Shown here one piece after another: positions 8,601 to 17,670 of a stretch of DNA of 32,382 bases (position 1 is the first letter of the stretch; every line of letters starts with the position of its first letter). Under the pieces are notes generated by a model. The model saw nothing but the letters and a program-made list of their open reading frames with translations. It was not told where the DNA came from and made no database searches. The stretch comes from a virus, in the IMG/VR virus record IMGVR_UViG_3300009550_000037, positions 1 to 32,382 of that record; one strand, given 5' to 3'. The translations under genes and the position numbers were made by a program.

Positions 8601-10991
8601 TGAATTTTCTGGTGTCTTAGGAGCTTTAGGTGTTAAACTTGGAACACCAACCTCTACTTTAAATTCGCCTTTACGTGTAATATAAACTTTATCGATTCTT
8701 GGCATATAATGCTCAACTTGAGCTATTGTAGCATGATTTGGTTTAGGCGGCTGAGGATTACTTGCATTTGTTCCTGTAAAATTATCAGCTCCAGCATCAG
8801 CTTTTGTTGGTCTAAAGTCTAAACAATCAAGTAAGTTAACTTCCCCTAAAATACTATTGAATAAAACTTTTTCTTCTCTATCTGCTGTAGGATAAGAATC
8901 AACCGAAAAATAATCTCCTGAAGTATGTGTATAATGGTTAAACGTAACGGTTATATTACCTGATGGTGTAGGAAATCCTGGCTTAAGTATGACTTTACCA
9001 TTTTGATAAAAATTATCTCTTTGGCCGTTATCTAATGTAAATCTATCTGTAATATTTACTGATTGAGCATCAGTAATAGATACTATTTTTCTAATATCTG
9101 ATTTACCTAAACTTAATGCACCACCTGAAAGAGCTCCAGTTTTTTGTGCGCCATCAACAGGTTGTTTTTGTTTTTGCAATATGTTCTTTTGAACATCAGC
9201 CATTACTTTCATTCTGGCAGAACCTGGTGTGACACCACCAATATCGGTGAAAGTTATACTAGTTGAACCATCTCCACCAGCGCCTCCTGCTGTATTTCTA
9301 ACAGGAGTAGTATCAATTGCTGCAGTACCTAATGAAGCTACTATTGAAGAGGTATTTACAAATGTACCATCTGATATACTTATTGTATTTGAATTTAAAT
9401 CAAACATTTGTTTTACTATGTAGACAGTATCTGTAGAAGTACTTCCAGTTTTTAATGTTTTAACTGCAGTTTGTGGTAATTTAAATACTAAACCGTTATT
9501 TCCTGTATCAAATAAATTACCCGGTGAAGCTAAATCGCCAATAAAGTTTTGTGTATTTCCACTTTGATTTACAGAACGAACTGCACTGAATACATTTGAA
9601 CCAGACATATTGATATCAAATAGATAAAGTCTTAATTCATTACTTACAAACTCTAAAGCTCTTGCTCTTGCAGTACCTATAACACTACCACCTTGACCAG
9701 TAGCGCTATGTAAATTTAATGTAGCAAATTCATTTACATCTGGCATACCTTTTACAGTTGATGATGTTAATTTAACATAGTTTCCAACTTGTATTGAAGT
9801 TGTTGAAACATTAACTGTATTAGTAGCACTTACGCCTCTTGGCTTTTCTACTGTTAATTGTTTAGTAGTAGCGTTTTGAACTCTAAATCCTTCTACATAA
9901 GCTACTGATGGGTCAATACCAACTGATATTCTATCATTACCAAACGTAGTTGCGTTAGCAGTATTTAAAGATTCTTCAGTTTCTATTTCACTTACAGTTT
10001 TTAAACCAAAGTTAGAACCATCATTTAAATATTCTCTTACATTTATTTGAAATGGTTCAACTACATAATTACCAGATTCTTCAAAAGTTCTTCTTGCTAA
10101 TCTTTGTGTTAATTCTGTTTCTGTATTTTTATCTGTTTTATCTACAGCAGCTTTACCATTTTCTATAACAACAAGAGTAATATAACTTTTTTCTACTCTT
10201 GAAGATAAAGCTAAAGGCTCTTTAACAAGTGTTGTACTTATTTTATACCTGTTTGCTCCAGGAGCTGCAGTATTTGGAACACCTTGAGCGTTATCTAATA
10301 AACTTGTATCTGTTCCTGATTCAACTATTGATTCAGTGACTTTTAAACCTACAATATAGTTAGGTGTATTTGTATATTTGTCTAATATTAAAGAACCTGC
10401 TGGTACGTAAGCAAAAGTACCTGATATAAAATAGACTCCTTCCTCAATATTAACTGATGAACCTAATCCAGTAGCTGCAGATGATACAGCTTTAGCATAT
10501 CTTACTGGAGTTCCATTTGAGCTTAATTCTTCTCCAGCAGCAAATACCTTTGTAGTATTATTTGTTCCAGAACTTACATATTTTACATATAAAGTTGCTG
10601 GATTTGATGCATCTCCTTTTGCAACAACTTCTTGAACAACAGCTTTTACGCCAGATGTTCCAGTAATAGTAGTACCCACAAATTCTGTTAAATAATTATC
10701 TGCGTTTAAACCAGAACCACCTCCAATTGTACTATTAAATGATGATTCTATTTTTACAAAATCATAATTAACGTTTAATGTGACTTTACCATTTACAACT
10801 CTTGAACCATCTTTAAATGCGAATTGACCATATCTATCAATTTGAGCTTGTAATGCTGTTTGTAGCTGAGTTAATTCTCTTGCTTGTACTGCAAAACCTG
10901 GTCTAAAAAGAATACGATGATAATTTTTAGTTTCGTCAAAATCATCGTAATACGGTGCTGTTGGGTAATTTTTTACTACTGTTGTTGGCAT
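5682..10991 (-). CDS. Giant DUF4815-type virion structural protein (1769 aa)
   Basis: The N-terminus has a segment characteristic of the DUF4815 family of T4-like marine phage virion proteins: YPTAPYYDDFDETKNYHRIL, then RPGFAVQARELTQLQ. In those phages it sits where T4 keeps its gp9/gp10 fibre-network genes. Residues about 80-165 may be a copy of a small beta module also seen in gp8, gp53 and the fibre. Near residues 1025-1075 is a low-complexity joint: five glycines, then Phe/Asp/Gly runs (FFDFFDFDFGDGEFGRFGAF), then nine threonines. Later come beta domains and a bridging segment around VTHPNHGMYG. AGGAAGAGAGAATT precedes the ATG. The likely role is a peripheral baseplate protein bridging wedge and fibres. 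The family's exact function is not established. Confidence 0.85.
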   Translation of the reverse strand: MPTTVVKNYPTAPYYDDFDETKNYHRILFRPGFAVQARELTQLQTALQAQIDRYGQFAFKDGSRVVNGKVTLNVNYDFVKIESSFNSTIGGGSGLNADNYLTEFVGTTITGTSGVKAVVQEVVAKGDASNPATLYVKYVSSGTNNTTKVFAAGEELSSNGTPVRYAKAVSSAATGLGSSVNIEEGVYFISGTFAYVPAGSLILDKYTNTPNYIVGLKVTESIVESGTDTSLLDNAQGVPNTAAPGANRYKISTTLVKEPLALSSRVEKSYITLVVIENGKAAVDKTDKNTETELTQRLARRTFEESGNYVVEPFQINVREYLNDGSNFGLKTVSEIETEESLNTANATTFGNDRISVGIDPSVAYVEGFRVQNATTKQLTVEKPRGVSATNTVNVSTTSIQVGNYVKLTSSTVKGMPDVNEFATLNLHSATGQGGSVIGTARARALEFVSNELRLYLFDINMSGSNVFSAVRSVNQSGNTQNFIGDLASPGNLFDTGNNGLVFKLPQTAVKTLKTGSTSTDTVYIVKQMFDLNSNTISISDGTFVNTSSIVASLGTAAIDTTPVRNTAGGAGGDGSTSITFTDIGGVTPGSARMKVMADVQKNILQKQKQPVDGAQKTGALSGGALSLGKSDIRKIVSITDAQSVNITDRFTLDNGQRDNFYQNGKVILKPGFPTPSGNITVTFNHYTHTSGDYFSVDSYPTADREEKVLFNSILGEVNLLDCLDFRPTKADAGADNFTGTNASNPQPPKPNHATIAQVEHYMPRIDKVYITRKGEFKVEVGVPSLTPKAPKTPENSLAIYNLNLNPFVYDLNDVSPSIIDNTRYSMKDIGALDKRIKTLEYYTSLSLLEQSAADVELFDGSGFSRLKNGFIVDGFKSHSVGDTSNPDYTAAIDKKNGILRPKFDERNVNLVRLSSEANGDGSNGFAQKTGSLVTLPYTETNYVDQPYSSFASNVNPYNVFSWAGVMELSPDSDEWKETDVRPDVIIDDSSAYEQFKQMAEEAGILGTVWNEWETNWTGVETDSTGGGGGFFDFFDFDFGDGEFGRFGAFNFFNPQSVTTTTTTTTTQNQSRTGLNTSLAFDTVIRSDGTRVVEVNFVPFIRSRKIHFKAQLLKPSTKVYAFFDGTAVANYVQEESYVEFSDSVNVKTFEGLDESSSEISPGALISDASGVVEGSFVIPRNAALKFQTGVREFRLTDSSTNNKDDETTYAEAQYHAQGLLESVESRIISTKVPRLVQSELNEDRTIVDTEVSETTEWIDPVAETILIDKEGGIFAKSVDLFFKKIDTLIPVRVTIRSTENGIPTQRIVPGADKVLYPSNIASQASTTVANFSNDNAATATNFVFDYPVYLAQDTEYAIVITSQCDNYEVFVAEMGGFDLTNTDERITKQPYGGVFFTSANASTWTPEQSKDLKFKLNRCTFNTSAKTLTLVNDAVPAKRLPANPFTTTSGSKVITVTHPNHGMYGANSKVVIANSATTNGIDGGDIDGTYTISAITHNTYQFTATGSNNANAAGAGGGSAVTATENRHMDVMYPVIQNIQVPRTSIRYHVTTHTNKSINGSETAYSATNPAEFEILPNKNLSFNSPRVIASQVNETNSIPSGGKSFKIRCVLTTENEALSPVIDLNRASVHTIQNIVSSNGGSETTATGGTELSRYITKKVELNEEADSITAFLNVNRPAASNIDFYFRTLEGGSSSDINDVAFTLATPVEAIPVNENGFSEVRYELNEAALTSANIGSFATVQFKIVLRSSSTSNVPKIKDFRAICAT

Positions 10992-11016
10992 AATTCTCTC
11001 TTCCTAATAATATATA

Positions 11017-12624
11017 TTAGAATTCTATAATAACTTTTATATCTTCAATTTGGGTTGTTGTTCTACTAATAGGTTCTCTATTCTCTAGGAATAATACTTC
11101 ACCACTTTGTCTATCAACATCTGCTGCTATAGTAGCATTGCTAGATTCTAGATTAAATGTTGCATTTGATGTTTGACCTACAACTTGTTCTCCATTTGTA
11201 AATGGTTTATATCCTGTTTTTGAATTTTGATGGTATCTTATTTTACGTCCCGACGTATCAATTTCTACTACATAAGCTTGTGCTCCACTTGCACTTACTA
11301 TTAATTCGTCAATAGTATAATTAGCTACTGTTGCTGAACTATTAAAGTGCAAAGCTTTCATTCCTTTTAAAGTATCTGCTGTAGCAACCAAACCAGCTAA
11401 TGGAGTAGCGTTATGAACTTTTGGTTCGTTAATTAAAGTAATTTGTCTAAAATCATTACCTACAGTTATATCACCACCATCATTTCCGTCTAATTTTGTA
11501 TTAAGAGCCACAAAGAATCCACCAAGTTCTGATATTGGGTCAACTCCATGTCCAGCTTTAGGACTTATTACTGCTCTTGCTGTTGCTTCTGAACCATTTG
11601 CTCCTGTTATAGTTATATCAGCAACTCTATAATTAGTACCTTTGTTATTTACTGTGACAGAATCTAGAGTACGAGTTGAACCCGAACCAGCCATAACAGC
11701 TGTTGCTGTTGCTCCTGTGCCGTCACCAGTAATCGTAACTACTGGAGTACCATTATAATTTTGGCCTGGAGCTACTTTTATAATTCTTTCAATACCAGCT
11801 GCAGTTGCAACATCTCTTGAAGCTTTTTGGTTTAAGTATTGAGCATAATCAGCTTCTGATAAAACTGCTTCTGCAGCAGCGTCATTAGCATAAGCAAATT
11901 CAACAATAGTAGTTGCTGAAATACTTTGATTAGCTGATAAAGTAAGCACAGACCCATTAATTGCTGTGACAGTAGGAGTACCTGATACTCCAGTTCCTGA
12001 TATTGTCATACCAACGCCTATTCCAAGTACAGTTTCAGTTAATATAAGAGTTGAACTTGATGAAGATGCTACTGCAACTTTTGCACTTGCTCCTAAAGGT
12101 ACTGTTTTAACTGGCATATAACTATTTGTTAAGAATTTTTCTGCATCAGCAACTGATATTGTGTACATATATTTCCATGTATATCCGTCTGATTCTGCAG
12201 TTGGGTTAGTTAATGTTTGTGTTGGTTGAATATTTGAAGCAGTTGTGGGTGCTTTAATACATTTATAAACTTTAAATTCTGATGTGACTACATAAAAAAC
12301 TTTATCAAATATATTTGCATCAGCTGAATCCCAAGCTACGTATGTACTTCCTGAAGCCCAAGTATGTCTTGGTACTACATGAGCTATATCGCCTGATATG
12401 ATTTTTTTCAAACCTATAAGGTTAGCTCTTGCTTCTCCTATATTATCTAAATTATCCTCAGCTGGAAATTCTGTTGAAAGTGAAGTTGAATCTGTAGTGT
12501 CTGCAGTAGTTAAAGACCATGCGTCTGATTTACCTATACCTACATAAACGCTTGAGCCTGATATTTGCTCTTTAAAGTGTTTTGCGTTTAAAGTTCTAAA
12601 ATTTGATGTTATAATTGCTGGCAT
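11017..12624 (-). CDS. 8: Baseplate wedge protein gp8
   Basis: The protein shares landmarks with T4 gp8. Near the start it has 'IITSNFRTLNAKHF' and 'YVGIGKSDAWS'. Then come 'VVPRHTW', a 'FKVYKCI' segment and 'SDGYTWKYMYTIS'. The C-terminus, LENREPISRTTTQIEDIKVI, corresponds to the T4 gp8 ending ENRPPI...QTEEINILF. It is 535 residues against 334 in T4. The excess is partly two beta repeats at about 275-350 (KVAPGQNYNGTPVVTITGDG; VTVNNKGTNYRVADITITG) and a module near 440-505. In T4, gp8 is a dimeric wedge component next to gp7 and gp6, the same order as here. A late-promoter octamer lies 49 nt upstream. Identity is well supported; the role of the inserts is not known. Confidence 0.88.
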   Translation of the reverse strand: MPAIITSNFRTLNAKHFKEQISGSSVYVGIGKSDAWSLTTADTTDSTSLSTEFPAEDNLDNIGEARANLIGLKKIISGDIAHVVPRHTWASGSTYVAWDSADANIFDKVFYVVTSEFKVYKCIKAPTTASNIQPTQTLTNPTAESDGYTWKYMYTISVADAEKFLTNSYMPVKTVPLGASAKVAVASSSSSTLILTETVLGIGVGMTISGTGVSGTPTVTAINGSVLTLSANQSISATTIVEFAYANDAAAEAVLSEADYAQYLNQKASRDVATAAGIERIIKVAPGQNYNGTPVVTITGDGTGATATAVMAGSGSTRTLDSVTVNNKGTNYRVADITITGANGSEATARAVISPKAGHGVDPISELGGFFVALNTKLDGNDGGDITVGNDFRQITLINEPKVHNATPLAGLVATADTLKGMKALHFNSSATVANYTIDELIVSASGAQAYVVEIDTSGRKIRYHQNSKTGYKPFTNGEQVVGQTSNATFNLESSNATIAADVDRQSGEVLFLENREPISRTTTQIEDIKVIIEF

Positions 12625-12637
12625 TTTCCTGTCCTGA

Positions 12638-15322
12638 TTATTCTATATGTACAAAAGTACGTGTATTATTATTATTTATATCACTTGAGCTGATAGTTTG
12701 TAATGTTTTACTACCTAAAAACTCAATTGTTTGGTTAGTATTATAAAGCCTCGGAGTGTTATAGAAATTGTCCGTGCCTTTCCTTTGTTTGTAATTATTA
12801 TTTATAATGGTTCTAAAATTAGGGTCTACAACTTTTACAGTATGTGATTGTAAAAATTTAGTTGGATTACTTGATGACTGTGATAAAGTCCAATTTGCTC
12901 CACTACTTAAAGAACCAATTTCTAATCTTTCGCCATCAAATAAAGTTGCTCCATCTTGAGAACCAGTTGCTTGTACTGGATTAGTTTTTATTTCACTAAT
13001 TAAATCAGTGACTACATTATGATTACAATTTATTTCTTGTATTTGTAAATGGTCAGCTACTCTTATTTCGTTATTAAGACCACTTCCTATTTTTACTTCT
13101 GGGTCATTAATATATCCATTACCTACATTTGTAATACCGCCATTTGCTAAAGTTAAAATATTAGTAGATATTTCTCCATCTCCATCTAAAGGAATCACTG
13201 CAGTTGCAGTAATGTTAGTAGATAGTAAATTGCCTGCAGCATCTTTTGATGTAGGAGCAGGGAATGTTATTGTTGGCGCTGATGTATAATTTTTATCAGC
13301 TAGGCCTACTAATCTTACTTCAGCTATTTTACCTACGTTTGGATTAGCTGCTACTGAACCAAAGAGTTGAGACCAATTAGAACCTTCTGAATTAATTGTT
13401 ATTGCTTCTTTATTTAATTTGCCTTCTGCATCGATACCTATTGTCACAGACGGGTTCACTCCAGTGAGTCCACTAATAGATGTACCATTGAAAGTGACAG
13501 AAAGTGAAGAGCCTGTGTATCCAAATCCTGGTTCATTTACTTCTATGGATTTTAATGCTCCATTTAATGATGTAGCTGTAGCGGTAGCTGTTGTACCTGT
13601 AAATTTATGAGTTGCTCCTACGCCCACACCTGTTATATCAATAATTGACGAACCACTCATTGTTTTTAATTTTACTTTATTTCCACTGGATGTATGTATT
13701 TTATATTGTGTGCCTGATACTAATCCGGCAATAGCTGTTCCTGTAGTTGAATATGTGACTACTGAATTAACTGGTAAAGCAGATTGTTGTGCACTTGTTA
13801 ATTTAATTGTATTATCAGATAAGTTAACAATACCAGTACCTAATACTTCATCGTCGCTACCATCAAATACTATTGCTGCTGGTGGTGGGAACGCAATTAC
13901 AGGAGTACCATAATCTCTACCACCATTTACTATAGTGACAGAAGCTACTGAACCATTTGAAAGAACGGGAGTTAATTCTGCTGCTGTAAATCCAGAAGCA
14001 CTTGCACTATCTGTTGAAGATACTGAAGGAACACTTGTGTATCCACTTCCTCCACTTGTCATAGTTATTGAATTTATTACACCATTTTTTAAAGCAAGTG
14101 AAAGAGTACCTGACTTATGTATTTTTACTGTAGGTGTCGGTAAAAATGTTGAAACAAACATTTCAATTAATACCGGAATATCTTCAGGTCCTATAATACC
14201 AGGTTGTCTTAACGGAGCAGCAGATAATACTATTCTGTCAGCTAATCCTAAACCGTCAGTTCTTATTCTACCAAATTGGTCTACATAAGTAGTAGGATGA
14301 AAAAAATCTTCGCCTAAAACCGCTCTTGTTAATTGTAAAAATATTAATATTTCTGCAAAATATATAAACCCAGATGGATGAACTAATCTATCATATGATA
14401 GTTCCCAATCAGATAAATTTTTACCAGTCTTAATTAAATATGAAAACTTTTGAAACTTTAAACTATCTTGTATTTTAATACTATCAGATAAAAATCCTTT
14501 ATTATCTAAATATTGTCCACCTTTAGTCAATGCTGGATTAACATCCCAATTACCAGATGATGGTATTAATACTTTATCATACGGAAATTCTATTTCTGCA
14601 AAATCGTTAAATAATATTTTAAAAAATATCTTAATTGAATCTGTTGAACCTCTTAGTCTATAAAAGTCTATAATTTGTTTATAAAGAGTTCTTTTATCTA
14701 CTGTGACTCCTCTTGGAATAGTAGCAGCAATTTCTTTTTGCATTAACTCTAAATAACCAGAACTATTTGTATCAATGTCCAATGCTTGTTCAATTGTATT
14801 CATTACATATGATGGACCTGGACCTACCCAATTCTTTTGAATTGTTGTTAATTTTGCTGTATAATTATTATAAGCAGTTAAACCATTAACTGTAAATGTT
14901 TTACCTATTTCAGAAATTGATGTTGCGAGTGAACCCGGTAATTCATTACCATTTGTTATTGCAACATTAACATCTGTTAAAGTTATAGGTACTTCTGTTC
15001 CTGTAGGACTTGTTAATACAAGAGTTGAACTTGCGCCAGATTCATCAGTAAAAAATTTATTATTTTCATTATTCGGGTCAGCTATTCTAAATTGTGCTAA
15101 GCCATCTAATACAATTACTTCAAAAACACTAGTTTCTTGAAATATAAACTCATCCATGTTCATGAATGTATAATAAGATTGTAAAAATTTATCTAGCTTA
15201 TCTTTATTTTCTAAAATTTCTGATGGTATTATTTGGTCTAGACGAACATCTTCACGGGTTTGAGCCAAGCTGCCTTGTTCAACTTCAATAGCTCCCGGTG
15301 TTAATGACTTTTTATATCCCAT
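12638..15322 (-). CDS. 7: gp7-like baseplate wedge initiator
   Basis: Two blocks match the conserved C-terminal core of T4 gp7. The first is 'RGVTVDKRTLYKQIIDFYRL' running into 'RGSTDSIKIFFKILFNDFAEIEF' (T4: SRSYDFYSTKGIEASYKFLFKVLYNEEVEIE). The second is 'SYLIKTGKNLSDWELSYDRL' then 'VHPSGFIYFAEI' (T4: SYYVMKIKSN...VIRFVHPVGFGFIAI). The core occupies residues about 170-350 of 894. T4 gp7 is 1032 residues and carries extra N-terminal domains absent here. Residues about 405-760 instead hold beta repeats of the form 'v.v.ngG.gY...P.v.f', which T4 lacks. In T4, gp7 nucleates the wedge with gp10 and gp8. The gene lies between gp6 and gp8, as expected. I identified it from remembered T4 sequence. 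Confidence 0.78.
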   Translation of the reverse strand: MGYKKSLTPGAIEVEQGSLAQTREDVRLDQIIPSEILENKDKLDKFLQSYYTFMNMDEFIFQETSVFEVIVLDGLAQFRIADPNNENNKFFTDESGASSTLVLTSPTGTEVPITLTDVNVAITNGNELPGSLATSISEIGKTFTVNGLTAYNNYTAKLTTIQKNWVGPGPSYVMNTIEQALDIDTNSSGYLELMQKEIAATIPRGVTVDKRTLYKQIIDFYRLRGSTDSIKIFFKILFNDFAEIEFPYDKVLIPSSGNWDVNPALTKGGQYLDNKGFLSDSIKIQDSLKFQKFSYLIKTGKNLSDWELSYDRLVHPSGFIYFAEILIFLQLTRAVLGEDFFHPTTYVDQFGRIRTDGLGLADRIVLSAAPLRQPGIIGPEDIPVLIEMFVSTFLPTPTVKIHKSGTLSLALKNGVINSITMTSGGSGYTSVPSVSSTDSASASGFTAAELTPVLSNGSVASVTIVNGGRDYGTPVIAFPPPAAIVFDGSDDEVLGTGIVNLSDNTIKLTSAQQSALPVNSVVTYSTTGTAIAGLVSGTQYKIHTSSGNKVKLKTMSGSSIIDITGVGVGATHKFTGTTATATATSLNGALKSIEVNEPGFGYTGSSLSVTFNGTSISGLTGVNPSVTIGIDAEGKLNKEAITINSEGSNWSQLFGSVAANPNVGKIAEVRLVGLADKNYTSAPTITFPAPTSKDAAGNLLSTNITATAVIPLDGDGEISTNILTLANGGITNVGNGYINDPEVKIGSGLNNEIRVADHLQIQEINCNHNVVTDLISEIKTNPVQATGSQDGATLFDGERLEIGSLSSGANWTLSQSSSNPTKFLQSHTVKVVDPNFRTIINNNYKQRKGTDNFYNTPRLYNTNQTIEFLGSKTLQTISSSDINNNNTRTFVHIE
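12673..12680 (-). promoter_or_regulatory. Candidate late promoter for gp8
   Basis: The minus strand reads TATAAATA at 12680-12673, within the 3' end of the gp7-like gene (Asn-rich codons). The expected start near 12667 gives a leader of about 43 nt before the gp8 ATG. The octamer also arises from AAT repeats here, so a chance match is possible. Confidence 0.4.
13090..14090 (-). repeat. Beta repeats (SGGSGYTSVP-type) in gp7-like protein
   Basis: At least five units share the pattern 'g.i.si.v.ngG.gY...P.v.f': INSITMTSGGSGYTSVPSV, VTIVNGGRDYGTPVIAF, IEVNEPGFGYTGSSLSVTF, VRLVGLADKNYTSAPTITF and GGITNVGNGYINDPEVKIG. Two similar units occur in gp8 at about 11600-11790. They look like small extracellular beta repeats rather than part of the wedge core. 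Confidence 0.6.
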
Positions 15323-15324
15323 TA

Positions 15325-17202
15325 TTATTTAAATCTTGATGTTGTTTTATAAGATATAGAACCAGCTGAACCAGCAACTGCTATTGTATCTACTTCTGGA
15401 GTAATTTCAACAAAGTTCATATCAATGTCTATTAATTGGTCTCTTTTAGGAGCCATATCTAATGAATTAGGTAATACTGTTATTTTAATTGATGTTGTAT
15501 CATCAGGTGTAAAGTTATTTAAAGAAACACTACCTTTATCAATATCAATTAATCCTGCATCTGCAATTACTGTTGTATTTACATCATCAATTATTTTATA
15601 AACAATAACTTTTCTTTGTGATGAACCAGATATTGGAACATCTCCAAAGAAATGGTCGACATTATTTATTTTAAAAGCTGATGAAGATATTAAAAAATCT
15701 GTTGAAACCCCTGATTGATAAAATGGAGAGCTAAATGTTAAAGTAAAATTATTTAATGCATTATTTACTGGTGTTATATTTTTAAACATTCTTGGTCGTA
15801 CCATAGTATTTAATATAGCAGGGTCAGAATTATCTATTGCTGATGTTAATTGTGAATGCCTAAATACACCATCAAATTTATTTAAATTATTAAAGTTATA
15901 ATTTGTTATAGTATCTTTAACAACTGATGATAATTCAACTGAACTTCTATCTGTTAAATTAGGATTATATTTAAATGCAACATCTAATTCTAATCTTGTA
16001 AAATTAGGGTCAACAATTTCTGGCGTAATTGATACAACATTTTTACCTTTTAATATACTACCAGTAATATCTGTTTTTTCAGCTGTTGTTAAAGTATCTG
16101 CTAATAATGGTTTAATACAGATATAAATTCTACCAAAATCAGGTGGGTCATTATCTTCTCCACCCCATGTTGATATTGAATCTATATTACTAAATTCTTT
16201 TTTAAGAATTGCTGCATAATCATCAGCTGTCACAGCTCTATTCTGTGATATAAATGTAAGTGGAGCATTAAATCTTATTGACTCCATTGTTTCAGCTTCG
16301 GCTCCACCAGCTGCAGCATTTTTTAATGTAAGAGTAATGTTTCCATATTGGCCTGTGCGGCCTAATGCATTAGATATAGAAAATACGCTTGCTCCATTAC
16401 TTTCTGTACCGGTAGTAGTTGCGTAATCAATAGTTACGATATTATTATTAGTAGGTTTAAATCCAGTGACACCATCACCAAAATATATTTCATAATACCC
16501 ACTTGAATTTTCTTGTAAGTAATAAACCTTTGATGTAGAATCTACACCTCTTAACGTTTCAAACTTTGTATATATATCAAATGCATCAGATTCTTCGTTA
16601 GACTGTACACGTACACGTAACGTACTTGTGTCTGCATCAAAATCATTTAGTTGAAATTTTTGATTTTCTATATCATTATCAACTCTATATTTTAATTCTC
16701 TTATTGAACCTTCTACTAAAACTACGTCTTTAAAGGTATATGTGTTTGTAGTAATTGCACTTAATGTTGCTGTTTGTGTTTCTAATACTATATATTGAAA
16801 TTCTTCTCCAGATACTTGAGTAGTAAATTTTGTTCCTCTAGGAAGTTCTAGTGTTGGGTCATGAGTTCCTGATAAAACATTACCATCACTATCTAAAATA
16901 CTTACAACTACGTCAACAGTAGCTCTTGGAGATAAAAGAGACCTAGGTGTATAACCTAATAATTTAGCTCTTGTTACGACATTACCTCTTATTTGAGCTG
17001 AATCTAAAAAAGATTCATTTAACGAGTAATGAGCATTTAAAGCATTATAATGAGTATTGTATGCTAATACGTCTAATAAGACACTTAGACCTGAACCATC
17101 AAAGTCGTAATCATTAAATTCTGTTTGTTGTTTTAAAAAATTTTTCAGATTATTTTTTATATCTGCAAAATCAAGTTCCGTTACGTTTAAATTTGTTGCC
17201 AT
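15325..17202 (-). CDS. 6: Baseplate wedge protein gp6 (baseplate J family)
   Basis: The product is 625 residues; T4 gp6 is 660. The N-terminal part has the gp6/baseplate-J signature 'YDFDGSGLSVLLDVLAYNTH', then 'YNALNAHYSLNESFLDSAQI' and 'NVVTRAKLLGYTPRSLLSPR', residues about 33-95. The middle carries 'YEIYFGDGVTGFKP' and 'ITADDYAAILKKEF'-like segments typical of baseplate J proteins. In T4, gp6 forms the continuous inner ring of the baseplate and triggers sheath contraction. It is directly after gp25 with a one-base gap and two bases before gp7. No unusual features; full length and intact. Confidence 0.92.
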   Translation of the reverse strand: MATNLNVTELDFADIKNNLKNFLKQQTEFNDYDFDGSGLSVLLDVLAYNTHYNALNAHYSLNESFLDSAQIRGNVVTRAKLLGYTPRSLLSPRATVDVVVSILDSDGNVLSGTHDPTLELPRGTKFTTQVSGEEFQYIVLETQTATLSAITTNTYTFKDVVLVEGSIRELKYRVDNDIENQKFQLNDFDADTSTLRVRVQSNEESDAFDIYTKFETLRGVDSTSKVYYLQENSSGYYEIYFGDGVTGFKPTNNNIVTIDYATTTGTESNGASVFSISNALGRTGQYGNITLTLKNAAAGGAEAETMESIRFNAPLTFISQNRAVTADDYAAILKKEFSNIDSISTWGGEDNDPPDFGRIYICIKPLLADTLTTAEKTDITGSILKGKNVVSITPEIVDPNFTRLELDVAFKYNPNLTDRSSVELSSVVKDTITNYNFNNLNKFDGVFRHSQLTSAIDNSDPAILNTMVRPRMFKNITPVNNALNNFTLTFSSPFYQSGVSTDFLISSSAFKINNVDHFFGDVPISGSSQRKVIVYKIIDDVNTTVIADAGLIDIDKGSVSLNNFTPDDTTSIKITVLPNSLDMAPKRDQLIDIDMNFVEITPEVDTIAVAGSAGSISYKTTSRFK

Positions 17203-17203
17203 T

Positions 17204-17653
17204 TTATCTTAACCTTCTTAATATTATTTCTACTGATGAATCAGCACTAAACTCTTTTATTCTAAAAATTACATCAATGATATATGAATTACTTTCAAAA
17301 TCATCTATTATATCAATACTTTTTACAGCTATTCTTGGTTCATATTTTTGTAATACAAACCTTATATTATCTCTTAATTCTATATTAGTAATTACACCTG
17401 CAGGTTCAAAAAGTAATCCTCTTAAATTAGCGCCTAAATCATCTGAAAACGGCCTTTCATAAAAATTACTTATAAGTAAATTTTTTACTGCATTTTTTAT
17501 AGCAGCATCGTCTTTTAAAGGTATAATATCCTTACGTATAGGATGTATGTTTAAAGATAAATCTAAATCACGATACGGCTTCTTTTTAGAAACAATCTTA
17601 GCTTGTTCTAAATTCCCTGATATTTGCTTGTCGCCTGTATATAATCCTGCCAT
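17204..17653 (-). CDS. 25: Baseplate wedge protein gp25
   Basis: The product is 149 residues; T4 gp25 is 132. The family core is visible: 'KDIIPLKDDAAIKNAVKNLL', then 'FYERPFSDDLGANLRGLLFE' and 'RFVLQKYEPRIAVKSIDI' (GPW/gp25 family). gp25 binds gp6 and gp53 and lies at the sheath contact that starts contraction. The ATG was chosen because a late-promoter octamer ends five bases upstream, leaving no room for a ribosome-binding site; the message would begin at the ATG itself. An AAGAG purine run lies upstream of the predicted start and would not be transcribed. The gp53, gp5, gp25, gp6 gene order resembles that of other T4-like phages. Confidence 0.93.
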   Translation of the reverse strand: MAGLYTGDKQISGNLEQAKIVSKKKPYRDLDLSLNIHPIRKDIIPLKDDAAIKNAVKNLLISNFYERPFSDDLGANLRGLLFEPAGVITNIELRDNIRFVLQKYEPRIAVKSIDIIDDFESNSYIIDVIFRIKEFSADSSVEIILRRLR

Positions 17654-17658
17654 AATAC

Positions 17659-17666
17659 TATTTATA
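17659..17666 (-). promoter_or_regulatory. Late promoter TATAAATA fused to the gp25 start codon
   Basis: The minus strand reads TATAAATA at 17666-17659, then GTATT, then ATG at 17653. Using the T4 late-promoter numbering (octamer -13 to -6), +1 falls on the A of the ATG. It lies in the 17-nt gap between the 422-residue gene and gp25. Position in a real intergenic gap makes it more credible than internal matches. Confidence 0.65.
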
Positions 17667-17670
17667 CTCT

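Noticed and set aside
12799-12806. TATAAATA octamer on the minus strand inside the gp7-like gene
   Set aside because: It arises in Asn/Ile-rich codons more than 170 nt from the next start. About five chance matches per strand are expected at this base composition.
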